A stretch of 64,000 nucleotides of DNA, taken from Williamsia herbipolensis (GTDB lineage Bacteria > Actinomycetota > Actinomycetes > Mycobacteriales > Mycobacteriaceae). Under the pieces are notes generated by a model. It did no database searches. It was not told where the DNA came from and saw only the letters and a list, made by a program, of their open reading frames with translations. The stretch's first letter is position 1; each line of letters starts with the position of its first letter. Below are positions 20,540 to 31,084 of the stretch, piece after piece. The stretch spans positions 364,336 to 428,335 of the forward strand of contig NZ_JXYP01000021.1 of assembly GCF_000964005.1 (NCBI RefSeq), given 5' to 3'. The position numbers and the translations under genes were made by a program.

Positions 20540-20587
20540 CCCGACTCGGGGGCGGACCCGCGTCGAGGACGGGCGGACGCCCGTCGA

Positions 20588-21583
20588 CTATTCGGGCTTG
20601 GTCGATCGACTGAGCAGCGCGACGATCGCGTCGCGGACACCGAGACCGTCGTGGCACACGCGATGCACCGCATCGGTGAGCGGCATCTCCACGTCGTGGG
20701 CCGCGGCGAGCGCGCGCACCGACGAGCACGACTTCACGCCCTCGGCGACCTGACCGTTCGTCGCCTCCTGCGCTTCGACGAGGCTGCGACCCTCACCGAG
20801 TCGGGAACCGAACGATCGGTTGCGCGACAGCGGTGAGGAGCAGGTGGCGACGAGATCGCCGACACCGGCGAGACCGGCGAAGGTCTCGGCGCGTGCACCG
20901 AGCGCCTCACCGAGTCGGATGGTCTCGGCCAGCCCGCGCGTGATGATCGAGGCGAGGGTGTTCTCACCCAGTCCGGCTCCCGACGCCATCCCGCAGGCGA
21001 GGGCGATCACGTTCTTGACCGCGCCACCGATCTCGCAGCCGATGACGTCGGTGTTGGTGTACGGCCGGAAGTAGGCGGTGCTGCAGGCGTCCTGAACCCG
21101 CTGCGCCCGCTGCTCGTCGGTGCACGCGATCACCGTCGCGGCGGGTTGACGTTGGGCGACCTCGCGCGCCAGGTTCGGGCCGCTCAGCACCGCGACGCGA
21201 TCGTCGCCGGCGCCGGTCACCTCGGCGATCACCTCGGTCATCCGCTTGAGCGTGTCGCTCTCCACGCCCTTGGCCAGCGACAGCAGGGTGGCGTCGGGGC
21301 CGATCTGGTCCCGCCACCCGGCCAGGTTGGCGCGCAACGACTGTGACGGGACGGCGCACACCACCAGATCGGCGCCGTCGAGCGCGTCGCCGGCCGAGCT
21401 GACCGCGGACAGCGATGCGGGTAGATCTATCCCGGGCAGGTAGTCGGGGTTGATGTGGTCGTCGGTGATCCTCGCGGCCAACTCGGGGCGGCGTGCCCAC
21501 AGCACGGTCGGTGTGCCCGCGTCGCACAGCACCGCGGCCATCGCCGTGCCCCACGACCCCGAACCCATCACCGCTGCACGCAC
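20588..21583 (-). CDS. gpsA: NAD(P)-dependent glycerol-3-phosphate dehydrogenase
   Basis: 331 residues from a GTG immediately before [14 protein letters not shown], the glycine-rich NAD(P) loop. [16 protein letters not shown] and [16 protein letters not shown] carry the catalytic lysine region. [16 protein letters not shown] is a GpsA signature. It reduces dihydroxyacetone phosphate to glycerol 3-phosphate for phospholipid synthesis. The gene is divergent from fbiD across about 100 bases. Confidence 0.95.
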   Translation of the reverse strand: MRAAVMGSGSWGTAMAAVLCDAGTPTVLWARRPELAARITDDHINPDYLPGIDLPASLSAVSSAGDALDGADLVVCAVPSQSLRANLAGWRDQIGPDATLLSLAKGVESDTLKRMTEVIAEVTGAGDDRVAVLSGPNLAREVAQRQPAATVIACTDEQRAQRVQDACSTAYFRPYTNTDVIGCEIGGAVKNVIALACGMASGAGLGENTLASIITRGLAETIRLGEALGARAETFAGLAGVGDLVATCSSPLSRNRSFGSRLGEGRSLVEAQEATNGQVAEGVKSCSSVRALAAAHDVEMPLTDAVHRVCHDGLGVRDAIVALLSRSTKPE

Positions 21584-21684
21584 GTCGCGACCTCCTCGTC
21601 TGCCGACCCCGCGCCCGCGGTGCCGCGCCACTCGCGCACCACCCTAGTGCTCGCCGCACACGGCCGACGTCGCATCATGGGCGG

Positions 21685-22461
21685 ATGCAGGATCGGCGCT
21701 CGGCCATACGGCCCGACCCGCTCGGCTCGTCAGCCGGTGCGGGCGCGGGCGGTCGCGGCCTGGCCGCGGTACTGGCGGTGAAGGACCTCACCGATGCGAA
21801 GTCGCGGTTGTCGCCGGTGCTGTCGGCGGGGGCGCGACGCGACCTCGTGCTCGCGATGATGGCCGACACCGTGGTCGCGGCGCGCGCGGCCGGTGTCGAC
21901 GACGTCGTCGTGGTGACGCCGGATGTGGCCGTGGCCGCCGCCGCCGCCGAACTCGGGGCCCGCGCCGTCGCCGACGACGACGAGCACCCCTCGACACATG
22001 ATTCGTGGGCGCGCGACGGGGGCCCGCTGAATCGTGCGTACGCCCGCGGTGTCGCCGCCGCATCGGACCGTTCGCCCGGCACTCGGGTCATCGTCCTGCA
22101 GGCCGACCTGCCGACGGCGCGCCACGATCATCTCCGTGAGGTGCTGACGATGTCGGCCGCACACTCCCGTTCGTTCGTCCCCGACCGGTCGGGGGCGGGC
22201 ACCGCCATGCTGATCCTGTCCGACACCGCCGACGTGGCGACGCGATTCGGTCTCGACTCCGCGGCCGCCCACCGCGCCGGGGGTGCGGTCGACCTGACCG
22301 ACGGCGACCCGGATCGGTGGCCGGACCTCCGCGCCGACGTCGACACCGTCGACGACCTCCGTGTGGCCCGCACCCTGGGCGTCGGGACGGCCACCGCACG
22401 AGTGCTCGACGACGGATCGCTGTCGTCCCTGGGCGCGACACCGACCCCGCATGCGTCATGA
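21685..22461 (+). CDS. fbiD: Phosphoenolpyruvate guanylyltransferase (F420 biosynthesis)
   Basis: 258 residues. [29 protein letters not shown] is the CofC/FbiD nucleotide-binding start, and VLQADLPTA holds the metal-binding aspartate. In mycobacteria FbiD joins GTP and phosphoenolpyruvate to make the activated precursor of the F420 side chain. F420-using proteins plausible in this window include the PNPOx-like protein at 29574. The order gpsA-fbiD-ppk1-mutT1 is conserved with mycobacteria. The first 20 residues are low-complexity. Confidence 0.9.
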   Translation: MQDRRSAIRPDPLGSSAGAGAGGRGLAAVLAVKDLTDAKSRLSPVLSAGARRDLVLAMMADTVVAARAAGVDDVVVVTPDVAVAAAAAELGARAVADDDEHPSTHDSWARDGGPLNRAYARGVAAASDRSPGTRVIVLQADLPTARHDHLREVLTMSAAHSRSFVPDRSGAGTAMLILSDTADVATRFGLDSAAAHRAGGAVDLTDGDPDRWPDLRADVDTVDDLRVARTLGVGTATARVLDDGSLSSLGATPTPHAS

Positions 22462-22468
22462 TGGTCGC

Positions 22469-24745
22469 GTGAGTTCCCCGGAAAGCATGCACACCGCCAG
22501 CACGCACACCGACAGCACGCACACTGACGGGGCGCCGGGCGCCGACGTCTCGCCCCCACCCCCCGCACCGACCGACGAGGTCACCGAGGAGTCGATCGAG
22601 GCGTCGACACTTCCCGCGGCGCCGCCGGCGGCGACCCTGCTGCCCGACGAGGCGGCCGACCTCCCCGACGACCGCTACCTCAACCGCGAACTGAGTTGGC
22701 TCGACTTCAACTCGCGTGTCCTGGCCCTGGCCGAGGACACCTCGCTGCCCCTGCTCGACCGGGCGAAGTTCCTAGCGATCTTCGCCTCGAATCTCGACGA
22801 GTTCTTCATGGTGCGCGTCGCCGGGCTCAAACGACGTGACGAGACTGGACTGTCGGTCCGGTCGGCCGACGGGTTGTCGCCGCGCGAACAGCTGTCGAAG
22901 ATCGCCCGGCGTACCCAGACCATCGCCGAGCGCCACGCGCGTGTGTTCCTCGATTCGGTACGTCCGGCGTTGGCGGACAACAACATCCACGTCATGTCGT
23001 GGGACGAGCTGACCGCCGACGAGCGGGCGCGGATGTCGGAGTACTTCCACGAGGAGGTGTTCCCGGTCCTGACCCCGCTCGCGGTCGACCCCGCGCACCC
23101 CTTCCCGTACATCAGCGGCCTGAGCCTGAACCTCGCCGTGACCGTCAAAGACGTCACCGAGGGCGGCGAACACTTCGCCCGTGTGAAGGTTCCCGACAAC
23201 GTGAGTCGCTTCGTCGAGGTCGGCAAACTGATGCCGCCGCAGGACGACAACGGCACTCCGCGCACCATCCTGCTGCCGATGGAGACGCTCATCGCGGCGA
23301 ACCTCGAGCACCTGTTCCCCGGGATGGAGATCGTCGAGCACCACGTCTTCCGCATCACCCGCAACGCTGATTTCGAGGTCGAGGAGGACCGCGACGAGGA
23401 CCTGCTGCAGGCCCTCGAACGTGAACTGGCCCGGCGCCGCTTCGGGTCCCCGGTGCGTCTCGAGGTCGCCGACGACATGAGCGAGCACATGCTCGACCTG
23501 TTGCTGCGTGAGCTCGACGTCGACCCCGCCGACGTCATCGAGGTGCCCGGCCTGCTGGATCTGTCGTGTCTGTTCCAGGTGTTCGGCCTCGACCGTCCCG
23601 CGCTCAAGGACCGCCCGTTCGTCCCCGCGACGCACCCGGCCTTCGGCGAGCGCGAGACGCCCAAGAGCGTGTTCTCCACGCTGCGCGAGGGGGATGTCCT
23701 CGTGCACCACCCGTACGACTCGTTCTCGACCAGCGTGCAGCGGTTCATCGAGCAGGCGGCGTCGGATCCGCAGGTGCTGGCCATCAAGCAGACCCTCTAC
23801 CGCACGTCGGGTGATTCCCCGATCGTCAATGCCCTCATCGACGCGGCCGAGGCGGGCAAGCAGGTCGTGGCGCTCGTGGAGATCAAGGCGCGCTTCGACG
23901 AACAGGCCAACATCAAGTGGGCCCGACAGCTCGAGCAGGCCGGTGTGCACGTCGTGTACGGACTCGTGGGTCTCAAGACCCACTGCAAGACATGCCTCGT
24001 GGTCCGGCGGGAGGGATCGACGATCCGCCGCTACTGCCACATCGGAACGGGCAACTACAACCCCAAGACCGCGCGGCTGTACGAGGACGTGGGCCTGTTC
24101 ACCGCCGCCCCCGACATCGGCGCCGATCTCACCGACCTGTTCAACACGTTGACCGGCTACTCACGCAAGCACGAGTACCGCAACCTGTTGGTGGCCCCGC
24201 ACGGCGTGCGGCGCGGCATCATCGCGCGCATCAACCTCGAGATCGAGCGTCATCTCGCGGGCGACGAGCGGGCGCGGATCCAGTTGAAGGCCAACGCCCT
24301 CGTCGACGAGCAGGTCATCGACGCGCTCTACCGGGCGTCGCAGGCGGGTGTGCCCGTCGATGTCGTGGTGCGCGGGATCTGCGCGCTGCGACCGGGAATG
24401 CCCGGTGTCAGCGAGACGATCACCGTGCGGTCGATCCTCGGGCAGTTCCTCGAACACTCCCGGATCCTGCATTTCGGGGCTCTCGAGGAGTACTGGATCG
24501 GCAGCGCCGACATGATGCACCGCAACCTCGACCGTCGCATCGAGGTGATGGCCCAGGTCCGCGATCAGCGCCTGACCCGCGAACTCGGCGAGATCTTCTC
24601 CTCCGCACTGGATCCGACCACCCGATGCTGGGTGCTGGAGTCCAACGGGCGGTGGACGGCCTCGCCGGCGGCCGGGGAGGACGTGCGCGATCATCAGCAG
24701 CAGCTGACGCGTCGTCACCACAATCGGGCCGACACCGCGTCCTAG
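22469..24745 (+). CDS. ppk1: Polyphosphate kinase 1
   Basis: 758 residues from a GTG eight bases after fbiD; an in-frame ATG six codons on is an alternative. Residues 1-65 are disordered and contain [13 protein letters not shown] repeats. The PPK core begins at [27 protein letters not shown] carries the autophosphorylated histidine and [18 protein letters not shown] is the second PLD-like motif. It makes inorganic polyphosphate from ATP, linked to stress survival. Followed by the Nudix gene mutT1. Confidence 0.96.
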   Translation: MSSPESMHTASTHTDSTHTDGAPGADVSPPPPAPTDEVTEESIEASTLPAAPPAATLLPDEAADLPDDRYLNRELSWLDFNSRVLALAEDTSLPLLDRAKFLAIFASNLDEFFMVRVAGLKRRDETGLSVRSADGLSPREQLSKIARRTQTIAERHARVFLDSVRPALADNNIHVMSWDELTADERARMSEYFHEEVFPVLTPLAVDPAHPFPYISGLSLNLAVTVKDVTEGGEHFARVKVPDNVSRFVEVGKLMPPQDDNGTPRTILLPMETLIAANLEHLFPGMEIVEHHVFRITRNADFEVEEDRDEDLLQALERELARRRFGSPVRLEVADDMSEHMLDLLLRELDVDPADVIEVPGLLDLSCLFQVFGLDRPALKDRPFVPATHPAFGERETPKSVFSTLREGDVLVHHPYDSFSTSVQRFIEQAASDPQVLAIKQTLYRTSGDSPIVNALIDAAEAGKQVVALVEIKARFDEQANIKWARQLEQAGVHVVYGLVGLKTHCKTCLVVRREGSTIRRYCHIGTGNYNPKTARLYEDVGLFTAAPDIGADLTDLFNTLTGYSRKHEYRNLLVAPHGVRRGIIARINLEIERHLAGDERARIQLKANALVDEQVIDALYRASQAGVPVDVVVRGICALRPGMPGVSETITVRSILGQFLEHSRILHFGALEEYWIGSADMMHRNLDRRIEVMAQVRDQRLTRELGEIFSSALDPTTRCWVLESNGRWTASPAAGEDVRDHQQQLTRRHHNRADTAS

Positions 24746-24785
24746 CACCGTCGCCCACGCGAGCCACGAGCGGACAACCGAGACG

Positions 24786-25712
24786 ATGACATCGCAGAAG
24801 AAGTTGGTCTACGCCGCCGGAGGGGTGGTGTGGCGACACACCGGATCCGGCAACGGGAAAACCGGGAACGACGCCGGACTCGAGGTGGCGGTCATCCACC
24901 GCCCCCGTTACGACGACTGGACCCTGCCCAAGGGCAAGCTCGAACCAGGTGAGACGTTCGTCGCCGCGGCGGTCCGCGAGATCGCCGAGGAGACCGGGTA
25001 CACCGTCACCCTCGGGCGACGGTTGGCGAAGGTCGACTACGACCTCACGTCGTCGTCGGGACGCAAGCATGTCCACTACTGGTCGGCGAGATGCGTCGCA
25101 GGCGAATTCGCCGTCAACGACGAGGTCGACGCCGTCGAGTGGTTGTCGGTCCCGCGCGCCCGCGACCGGTGCAGTTTCCGGGCCGACCGAAAGGTGCTGT
25201 CGGAGTTCAGTCGCCTCCCCGCCGATCTGCACACCGTGCTCGTCGTGCGCCACGCGAAGGCCGGCCGCTCGGCCCGCTACCGGGGCGACGACCGGTTGCG
25301 CCCGCTCGAACCCGTGGGGCGCACGCAGGCGCAACGCCTCGTCGACCAGTTCCTGATGTTCGGCGCCGACGACATCCACGCCGCCGACCGCACCCGGTGC
25401 CTGCAGACGGTCGAGCCGTTGGCCCGTCGTCTCGACGCCCCGATCCGCCTGGAGCCGACGCTGTCGGAGGAGGCCTACCGCGACGACCCCGACGCGGCGC
25501 TGACGCGCCTTCGGGAGATCGCGACGGACCGTTCGACGGTGCCGGTGATCTGTAGCCAGGGCAAGGTGATTCCGCCTCTGCTCGCGGCATGGACCGACGG
25601 CCACGACGTCTCGCTCCCCCGCACACGCAACCGCAAGGCGAGCATGTGGGCCATCTCGATGTCGGGTGACGCCATCGTCGCGGTCGACCACGTGGACAGC
25701 CCTCTGCGCTGA
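24786..25712 (+). CDS. mutT1: Two-domain Nudix hydrolase / histidine phosphatase, MutT1
   Basis: 308 residues. The N-terminal Nudix domain has a complete box, GKLEPGETFVAAAVREIAEE followed by TGY. A linker leads to a C-terminal histidine-phosphatase-like domain starting at VLVVRHAKAG (about residue 155). Mycobacterial MutT1 hydrolyses 8-oxo-dGTP/8-oxo-GTP and diadenosine polyphosphates. Linkage to ppk1 suits a nucleotide and polyphosphate housekeeping unit. It ends 21 bases before a strong bidirectional terminator. Confidence 0.9.
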   Translation: MTSQKKLVYAAGGVVWRHTGSGNGKTGNDAGLEVAVIHRPRYDDWTLPKGKLEPGETFVAAAVREIAEETGYTVTLGRRLAKVDYDLTSSSGRKHVHYWSARCVAGEFAVNDEVDAVEWLSVPRARDRCSFRADRKVLSEFSRLPADLHTVLVVRHAKAGRSARYRGDDRLRPLEPVGRTQAQRLVDQFLMFGADDIHAADRTRCLQTVEPLARRLDAPIRLEPTLSEEAYRDDPDAALTRLREIATDRSTVPVICSQGKVIPPLLAAWTDGHDVSLPRTRNRKASMWAISMSGDAIVAVDHVDSPLR

Positions 25713-25732
25713 ACCGAACCCCCACACAGACG

Positions 25733-25772
25733 ACACGACCCCCGACGGTGGGAAGTCCGTCGGGGGTCGTGT
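25733..25772. terminator. Bidirectional hairpin between mutT1 and hupB
   Basis: Perfect 16-bp stem (arms 25733-25748 and 25757-25772, core ACGACCCCCGACGG) with an 8-base loop. It lies between the convergent stops of mutT1 and hupB. No T-run follows on either side, so it may act without a U-tract or as an RNA end stabiliser. Confidence 0.75.
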
Positions 25773-25797
25773 GCGTCGTGCGTCGCGCAGCGAGAGA

Positions 25798-26415
25798 TCA
25801 GCGTGCGCGGGCCTTGCGGGCCGGAGCCTTCTTCGCGGCGGCCTTCTTGACCGGAGCGGTCTTCTTCGCGACGGCCTTCTTCACCGGAGCGGTCTTCTTC
25901 GCGACCGTCTTCTTCACCGGAGCGGTCTTCTTCGCGACGGCCTTCTTGACCGGAGCGGTCTTCTTCGCGACGGCCTTCTTCACCGGAGCGGTCTTCTTCG
26001 CGACCGTCTTCTTCGCGGGGGCAGCCTTCTTCGCGGGCGCGGCCTTCTTGGCCGGGGCCTTCTTCGCGGCGGTCTTGGTCGCGGTGGTGGTCGCACCACT
26101 GCCGCGCTTGACCGCGGGACCGGTCGCGCTCAGCTTCTGCTTGCCGGCGACGACGGCCTTGAACTGGGCTCCGGGACGGAACGCCGGCACCGAGGTGGGA
26201 CGCACCTTCACGGTCTCTCCGGTGCGCGGGTTGCGGGCGACGCGAGCGGCGCGCTTGCGCTTCTCGAAGACACCGAAACCGGTGATCGTCACGCTCTCAC
26301 CCTTGTTCACCGCACGAACGATGGTGTCGACCACGTGCTCGACGGCGTCGGTGGCCGTCTTCCGATCGGTGCCCAACTTGTCCGTCAGCACCTCGATGAG
26401 TTCTGCCTTGTTCAT
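25798..26415 (-). CDS. hupB: Nucleoid-associated HU-family protein HupB
   Basis: 205 residues. Residues 1-90 are a normal HU dimer-forming fold ([50 protein letters not shown]). The rest is a lysine/alanine/proline tail built of repeats such as [11 protein letters not shown], like histone H1 and mycobacterial HupB. It compacts DNA and in mycobacteria affects iron response and cell-wall chemistry. The repeat number in the tail is likely to vary between strains because the DNA units are nearly identical. Confidence 0.95.
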   Translation of the reverse strand: MNKAELIEVLTDKLGTDRKTATDAVEHVVDTIVRAVNKGESVTITGFGVFEKRKRAARVARNPRTGETVKVRPTSVPAFRPGAQFKAVVAGKQKLSATGPAVKRGSGATTTATKTAAKKAPAKKAAPAKKAAPAKKTVAKKTAPVKKAVAKKTAPVKKAVAKKTAPVKKTVAKKTAPVKKAVAKKTAPVKKAAAKKAPARKARAR

Positions 26416-26561
26416 TGAATCAACCTCCGCAAGCTGGATGGCTCACGTTGAGCCAGCTACAGCACACGGTAAACGTCGAGAACGAAAAGTTCCACGTCCT
26501 GGCCACAATGAATTTCGGCGTGGCGAGGCGCAATGTCGTTAGACGACATACGATACGCGGT

Positions 26562-26588
26562 CCTGCGACCCTGTCAGAGGGTCGCAGG
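26562..26588 (-). terminator. Hairpin at the end of leuD
   Basis: Perfect 11-bp stem (CCTGCGACCCT with its complement) and a 5-base loop. It overlaps the leuD stop codon at 26574-26576. No T-run follows on the minus strand, so termination strength is uncertain. Confidence 0.55.
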
Positions 26589-27161
26589 TTTCCAATGGGG
26601 CCTTACCTTTTCGTACTCGGAAATGGCCTCTACCTGGCGTAATGTCAATCCGATGTCGTCGAGACCCTCCATCAGACGCCACCGCGTGTAGTCGTCAATC
26701 CCGAAGCGCACCACCAGGTCACCAACGGCCACGGTTCGATCCTCAAGGCTGACCGTGATTTCCGTCCCGGGCGTTTCTTCGAGCCTTTTCCAGATCAATT
26801 CGACATCGGATTGCTCGACCTGGGCGGCGAGAAGACCCGCTTTTCCGGCGTTCCCCCGGAAGATGTCGGCGAATCGCGACGAGATGACGACTCGGAATCC
26901 GAAGTCCGAGAGTGCCCACACGGCATGCTCACGGGACGAGCCGGTACCGAAATCCGGACCCGCCACGAGGACCGAGCCGTGCGACCACGGCTCGTTGTTC
27001 AGGATGAAATCCGGATCGTTGCGCCAGGCGGCGAACAGGCCGTCCTCGAAACCTGTTCGGGTCACGCGCTTGAGGTAGACCGCCGGGATGATCTGGTCGG
27101 TGTCGACATTGCTGCGGCGCAGCGGCACACCGATTCCGGTGTGGGTGGTGAAGGCGTCCAT
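26574..27161 (-). CDS. leuD: 3-isopropylmalate dehydratase small subunit
   Basis: 195 residues, the swivel domain of isopropylmalate isomerase. It pairs with LeuC, encoded 49 bases upstream. [16 protein letters not shown] and [17 protein letters not shown] are the family signatures. Step two of leucine synthesis. GC content of the coding part by hand count is roughly 60 percent over several lines, noticeably below neighbours, and the gap to hupB is lower still. Confidence 0.95.
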   Translation of the reverse strand: MDAFTTHTGIGVPLRRSNVDTDQIIPAVYLKRVTRTGFEDGLFAAWRNDPDFILNNEPWSHGSVLVAGPDFGTGSSREHAVWALSDFGFRVVISSRFADIFRGNAGKAGLLAAQVEQSDVELIWKRLEETPGTEITVSLEDRTVAVGDLVVRFGIDDYTRWRLMEGLDDIGLTLRQVEAISEYEKVRPHWKPATL

Positions 27162-27210
27162 CTGTTACCTCGCTTCTGGGGGCGTGCGCGGTGCGCAGCG
27201 CGGGAGTTGG

Positions 27211-28656
27211 TCAGGCGTTCAGATCGGCAGGGGCCGAGAGGCGCCCGCGGATCGCGGTCGCGGCGGCGACGGCCGGCGACACCAGGTGGGTGCGACCGCC
27301 CTTGCCCTGCCTGCCCTCGAAGTTGCGGTTGGAGGTCGATGCGCACCTCTCACCCGGGGCCAGCTGGTCGGGGTTCATGCCCAGACACATCGAGCAGCCG
27401 GCCTGCCGCCACTCGGCGCCGGCGGCGGTGAAGATGTCACCGAGGCCCTCGGATTCGGCCTGCGCCCGCACCTGCATCGAGCCCGGCACCACCAGCATCC
27501 GCATGCCCTCGGCGATGGTGTGACCCTCGAGGATCCCGGCGACCTCGCGGAGGTCCTCGATGCGGCCGTTCGTGCACGACCCCACGAAGACGGTGTCGAT
27601 GGCGATGTCACGCAACGGTGTCCCGGGCGTGAGGTCCATGTAGGCCAGGGCCTTCTCCGCCGACGACGCCGCGGACTCGTCGGCGATCTCGGCCGGGTCG
27701 GGCACCGATGCCCCCAGGGGCAGACCCTGTCCGGGGTTGGTCCCCCAGGTGACGAAGGGGGTCAGCGTGGACGCATCGATGTGTACCTCGGCGTCGTACG
27801 TCGCGCCCGGATCGGTCCGCAGCGAATCCCAGTGCGCGACTGCGGCGTCCCAGTCGTCGCCCTGCGGGGCGTGCGGACGGCCCTTCAGGTACTCGTAGGT
27901 GGTCTCGTCGGGCGCGATCATCCCCGCCCGCGCACCGGCCTCGATCGACATGTTGCAGATGGTCATCCGCGCCTCCATCGACAGTTTCTCGATGGCGGGA
28001 CCGCGGTACTCCAGGACGTGCCCCTGCCCGCCGCCGGTACCGATGGTCGCGATGATGGCGAGGATCAGGTCCTTGCTCGTCACCCCGACCGGCAGCTCAC
28101 CGTCGACGGTGATGGCCATGGTCTTGAAGGGGCGCAACGACAGGGTCTGCGTGGCGAGCACGTGCTCGACCTCGGAGGTGCCGATGCCCATGGCCAGCGC
28201 GCCGAACGCGCCGTGGGTCGAGGTGTGGCTGTCACCGCACACCACGGTCATGCCCGGCTGGGTCAACCCGAGCTGCGGGCCGATGATGTGGACGATCCCC
28301 TGGGAGGCATCGCCCATGGGGTGCAGCCGGATACCGAACTCCTCGCAGTTGCTGCGCAGCGTGTCGACCTGGGTGCGCGAGACGAGATCGGCGATGGGCT
28401 TGTCGATGTCGAGGGTCGGGACGTTGTGGTCCTCGGTGGCGATGGTCAGGTCGGGACGACGCACCGGCCGGCCCGCGAGGCGCAGACCCTCGAACGCCTG
28501 GGGGCTCGTCACCTCGTGGACGAGATGGAGGTCGATGTAGATGAGGTCGGGGTCGCGCTGCCCGCTCTCGTCGGCCTCGCCGGCCTTCACCACGTGTTCG
28601 GCCCATACCTTCTCGGCCAGGGTGCGCGGTCCGCTCGTCTGCGTCTCGGTGCTCAT
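27211..28656 (-). CDS. leuC: 3-isopropylmalate dehydratase large subunit
   Basis: 481 residues from ATG 28656, an aconitase-family enzyme. The three [4Fe-4S] ligands are the cysteines of [10 protein letters not shown] and of [30 protein letters not shown] is the substrate loop. Together with LeuD it converts 2-isopropylmalate to 3-isopropylmalate. It is divergent from an IclR-type regulator across 70 bases, the arrangement of the NdgR/LtbR regulator with leuCD in actinobacteria. Confidence 0.96.
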   Translation of the reverse strand: MSTETQTSGPRTLAEKVWAEHVVKAGEADESGQRDPDLIYIDLHLVHEVTSPQAFEGLRLAGRPVRRPDLTIATEDHNVPTLDIDKPIADLVSRTQVDTLRSNCEEFGIRLHPMGDASQGIVHIIGPQLGLTQPGMTVVCGDSHTSTHGAFGALAMGIGTSEVEHVLATQTLSLRPFKTMAITVDGELPVGVTSKDLILAIIATIGTGGGQGHVLEYRGPAIEKLSMEARMTICNMSIEAGARAGMIAPDETTYEYLKGRPHAPQGDDWDAAVAHWDSLRTDPGATYDAEVHIDASTLTPFVTWGTNPGQGLPLGASVPDPAEIADESAASSAEKALAYMDLTPGTPLRDIAIDTVFVGSCTNGRIEDLREVAGILEGHTIAEGMRMLVVPGSMQVRAQAESEGLGDIFTAAGAEWRQAGCSMCLGMNPDQLAPGERCASTSNRNFEGRQGKGGRTHLVSPAVAAATAIRGRLSAPADLNA

Positions 28657-28683
28657 CGGGTGATCTCCACGTTCTGTGCCGTA

Positions 28684-28729
28684 CACATATTCGCCATACC
28701 AATATTCGGGAGTCTAGTATCGACCTGTG
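28684..28729 (+). promoter_or_regulatory. leuC-iclR divergent control region with leaderless promoter
   Basis: An AT-rich island in GC-rich DNA. A -10 hexamer TAGTAT (28715-28720) stands seven bases before the GTG at 28727, so the regulator mRNA is probably leaderless. Upstream, ATATTCG occurs twice (28688-28694 and 28702-28708 approximately), and CCAATATTCGG is a near-palindrome. These are plausible operator elements for the regulator itself. Binding is not shown by the sequence. Confidence 0.6.
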
Positions 28730-29482
28730 AGACATCCTAGCCCATCCGACGAGGCCGTAGAAGCGGGTCCCGCCATGGTCGTCAGCGGGGTCGGCGTACT
28801 CGACAAATCGGTCGCCGTGCTCCGCACCTGCGCCGAGAGTCCCTGCAACCTCAACGAGCTCTGTGCGCGCACCGCGCTCCCCCGGGCCACCGCGCACCGA
28901 CTGGCGATGGGACTCGAGACCCATCGTCTGCTCGTCCGCGATCCCTCGGGACGGTGGTGTCCCGGGCCGGCGCTCGCCGAACTCGCCGCCGATGCCGGCG
29001 ATGCGGTGCGCGAGGCCGCGCTGATGGTGCTGCCGCGGCTCCGCGAGATCACCGGCGAATCGGTGCAGCTCTACCGTCGGGAGGGCACGCAGAGGGTGTG
29101 CGTCGCCGCGATGGAGCCGCCCACCGGTCTGCGCGACACCGTCCCGGTCGGTGCCCACCTGCCCATGACCGCGGGGTCGGGGGCGAAGGTCTTGCTCGCG
29201 TGGGCGGATCCGGCCACCCAGCGGGCGCTCGTGCCCGACAGCGCCTTCAGCGAGCGGGGCCTGCTCGAGATCCGCCGACGCGGATGGGCGCAGAGTGCCG
29301 GCGAACGCGAGGCCGGGGTCGCGAGTGTCTCGGCACCGGTACGCGACGCGACCGGCGAGGTGGTCGCCGCGATCTCGGTGTCGGGACCCATCGACCGGAT
29401 GGGGCGCCGCCCGGGATCGCGCTGGGCCGCCGACCTGCTCGCCGCCGCCGAGGCCATCCACAAACGCCTCACCCACGCCTGA
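28727..29482 (+). CDS. IclR-family transcriptional regulator (NdgR/LtbR-like)
   Basis: 251 residues from GTG 28727. An N-terminal winged helix (VGVLDKSVAVLRTCAES, NELCARTALPRATAHRLAMGL) is followed by an IclR effector domain with RVCVAAMEPPTGLRDTVPVG and VASVSAPVRDATGEVVAAISVSG-type sequence. In streptomycetes and corynebacteria the gene divergent from leuCD (NdgR, LtbR) controls leucine and other amino-acid genes; that role is inferred here from position. A second in-frame start (ATG at MVVSGVGVLDK) is possible. Confidence 0.92.
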   Translation: MRHPSPSDEAVEAGPAMVVSGVGVLDKSVAVLRTCAESPCNLNELCARTALPRATAHRLAMGLETHRLLVRDPSGRWCPGPALAELAADAGDAVREAALMVLPRLREITGESVQLYRREGTQRVCVAAMEPPTGLRDTVPVGAHLPMTAGSGAKVLLAWADPATQRALVPDSAFSERGLLEIRRRGWAQSAGEREAGVASVSAPVRDATGEVVAAISVSGPIDRMGRRPGSRWAADLLAAAEAIHKRLTHA

Positions 29483-29573
29483 CCGAACAGTCGCTCGGCT
29501 TGACGGTTTAGGGTCGGGACACCGACCGCGACGGGCCACGAGGGCACGCCGACCGACGAGCAGGAGTCATCAC

Positions 29574-30071
29574 GTGGGAAGCAATCAGCGCGGACAGATC
29601 GTGATGGGAGACGACGAGGTCGCCGACTTCCTGAGCCGTAGTCGTACCGCCACCCTGGCGACCCGCTCCGCGTCGGGATCGATCCATCTCGTCGCGATGT
29701 GGTACGCGTTGCTCGACGGTGAGATCTGGTTCGAGACCAAGGCCAAGTCGCAGAAGACGGTCAACATCCGGCGTGACCCCGCGGTGTCGGTGATGGTGGA
29801 GGCCGGCGACACCTACGACACCCTGCGGGGCGTGGCCATCGAGGGGCACGCCGAGATCGTCGACGATCCCGACACCCTGCTGCGCGTGGGGATCAGCGTG
29901 TGGGAGCGCTACACCGGTGAGTACACCGATGAGATGCGGCCGTTCGTCGATCAGATGATGAACAAGCGCGTCGCGGTCCGCGTCGTCGGCACCCGCACCC
30001 GCAGCTGGGATCACCGCAAACTCGGCATCCCCGAGATGCCGGTCGGCGGCAGCACCGCCCAGTTCCTCTGA
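29574..30071 (+). CDS. PNPOx-like split-barrel flavin/F420-binding protein
   Basis: 165 residues from a GTG with CAGGAG seven bases upstream. The split beta-barrel is recognisable in FLSRSRTATLATRSASGSIHLVAMWY and KTVNIRRDPAVSVMVEAG. Family members bind FMN, F420 or haem. F420-type activity is possible because fbiD is nearby, but the cofactor cannot be told from sequence. The mycobacterial counterpart by position is Rv2991, as I recall. Confidence 0.82.
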   Translation: MGSNQRGQIVMGDDEVADFLSRSRTATLATRSASGSIHLVAMWYALLDGEIWFETKAKSQKTVNIRRDPAVSVMVEAGDTYDTLRGVAIEGHAEIVDDPDTLLRVGISVWERYTGEYTDEMRPFVDQMMNKRVAVRVVGTRTRSWDHRKLGIPEMPVGGSTAQFL

Positions 30072-30113
30072 GCCGCACGACCGACCGTCACGCCGCGTGC
30101 GCGACCCCGGGCA

Positions 30114-31073
30114 TCACGCCGCGTGCGCGATGACCGTGAAGTTGTCGGCGGAGCAGTCCTGGGCCCCCATGTCCACAGGCCGGCCGCGTTCGTCGAACAC
30201 CGCCTCCGGCACCAAACCGGCCTCGGCGAGGGTGTCGCGCAGATCGGGCACCGAGGTGAAGTGCACCACCGGGGCGAAGTCGTGTGCGGCGAGCGGTCCC
30301 ACCGCCCACCGGCCGTGATCGATCGTGAGTCCACGGTGCGCGCGGAAGTTCCGTACCGACCGGACGGCGCTACGCGGGTCGATCAACCACCGCAGGGTGC
30401 GAACGGCCAACGCGCGCAGCGACACCGACTGCTGCGTCGGGCGGCGTAGCTGGAACGGCGTCTCCCCGAACGACGGACCGGATTTGTTGAGCGTGGAGAA
30501 CACGATCACGCCGTCGGCCGCCACGACACGACGGAACTCTTCGAGCACCCCCACCCGATCCTCGTGGGCCAGTGCGTCGATGCCGTTGTTGCTGAACAGG
30601 ATCAGGCCGTGCCGCCCGGCGTCGACATCGACGAGGTCGCGGGCGTCGGCCACCCGGCAGTCCAGACCCGGGTGGTGGCGGCGGAACGCCGCCACCATGC
30701 GCGGCGAGTAGTCGATCGCCTGATAGTCGTCACTGATCAGCTGGAGCAACGCCGTGGTGCGACCCGCCCCGACGCCGACATCGAGGACCGAGGTGCCTCG
30801 GCATCGCGGTGCGACGGTCACCAGCGCCCGCTGTTCCCCGGCATCGAGGAATCGCGTGGCACCGGCATTGAGCCGTTCGTAGCCCGCCGCGATGCGTTCG
30901 TCGTCGAACACGGCGTGATTGTGTCGGTATGTGTCCACCCCGGTACCCCAGCCTTGCTGCGAGTGCAGCTCGTCGAACTCCCCCACCCACTGTACAAATC
31001 TCGACGCCGACACGAACCCGTCGACCGCGATCACCAGCAGGTTCACAGGTCCGGCACAGACGGTGCCTACCAT
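30114..31073 (-). CDS. Class I SAM-dependent methyltransferase
   Basis: 319 residues from ATG 31073; the first 45 may be excess and an internal start near the YRHNHAVFDDERIAAGYERL segment is possible. Motif I is VLDVGVGAGRTT, motif II region IDYSPRMVAAF, motif III DCRVADARDL, motif IV HGLILFSNNGID. Substrate unknown. It is divergent from the muramidase gene with only 11 bases between starts, so promoters must lie inside coding sequence or one start is further in. Confidence 0.82.
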   Translation of the reverse strand: MVGTVCAGPVNLLVIAVDGFVSASRFVQWVGEFDELHSQQGWGTGVDTYRHNHAVFDDERIAAGYERLNAGATRFLDAGEQRALVTVAPRCRGTSVLDVGVGAGRTTALLQLISDDYQAIDYSPRMVAAFRRHHPGLDCRVADARDLVDVDAGRHGLILFSNNGIDALAHEDRVGVLEEFRRVVAADGVIVFSTLNKSGPSFGETPFQLRRPTQQSVSLRALAVRTLRWLIDPRSAVRSVRNFRAHRGLTIDHGRWAVGPLAAHDFAPVVHFTSVPDLRDTLAEAGLVPEAVFDERGRPVDMGAQDCSADNFTVIAHAA

Positions 31074-31084
31074 CGGCGGCAGTC

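Noticed and set aside
25748..26542. Phenylalanine/alanine-rich plus-strand frame with repeated [11 protein letters not shown]
   Set aside because: It is the reverse of the lysine-rich tail repeats of hupB and looks like membrane segments only for that reason.
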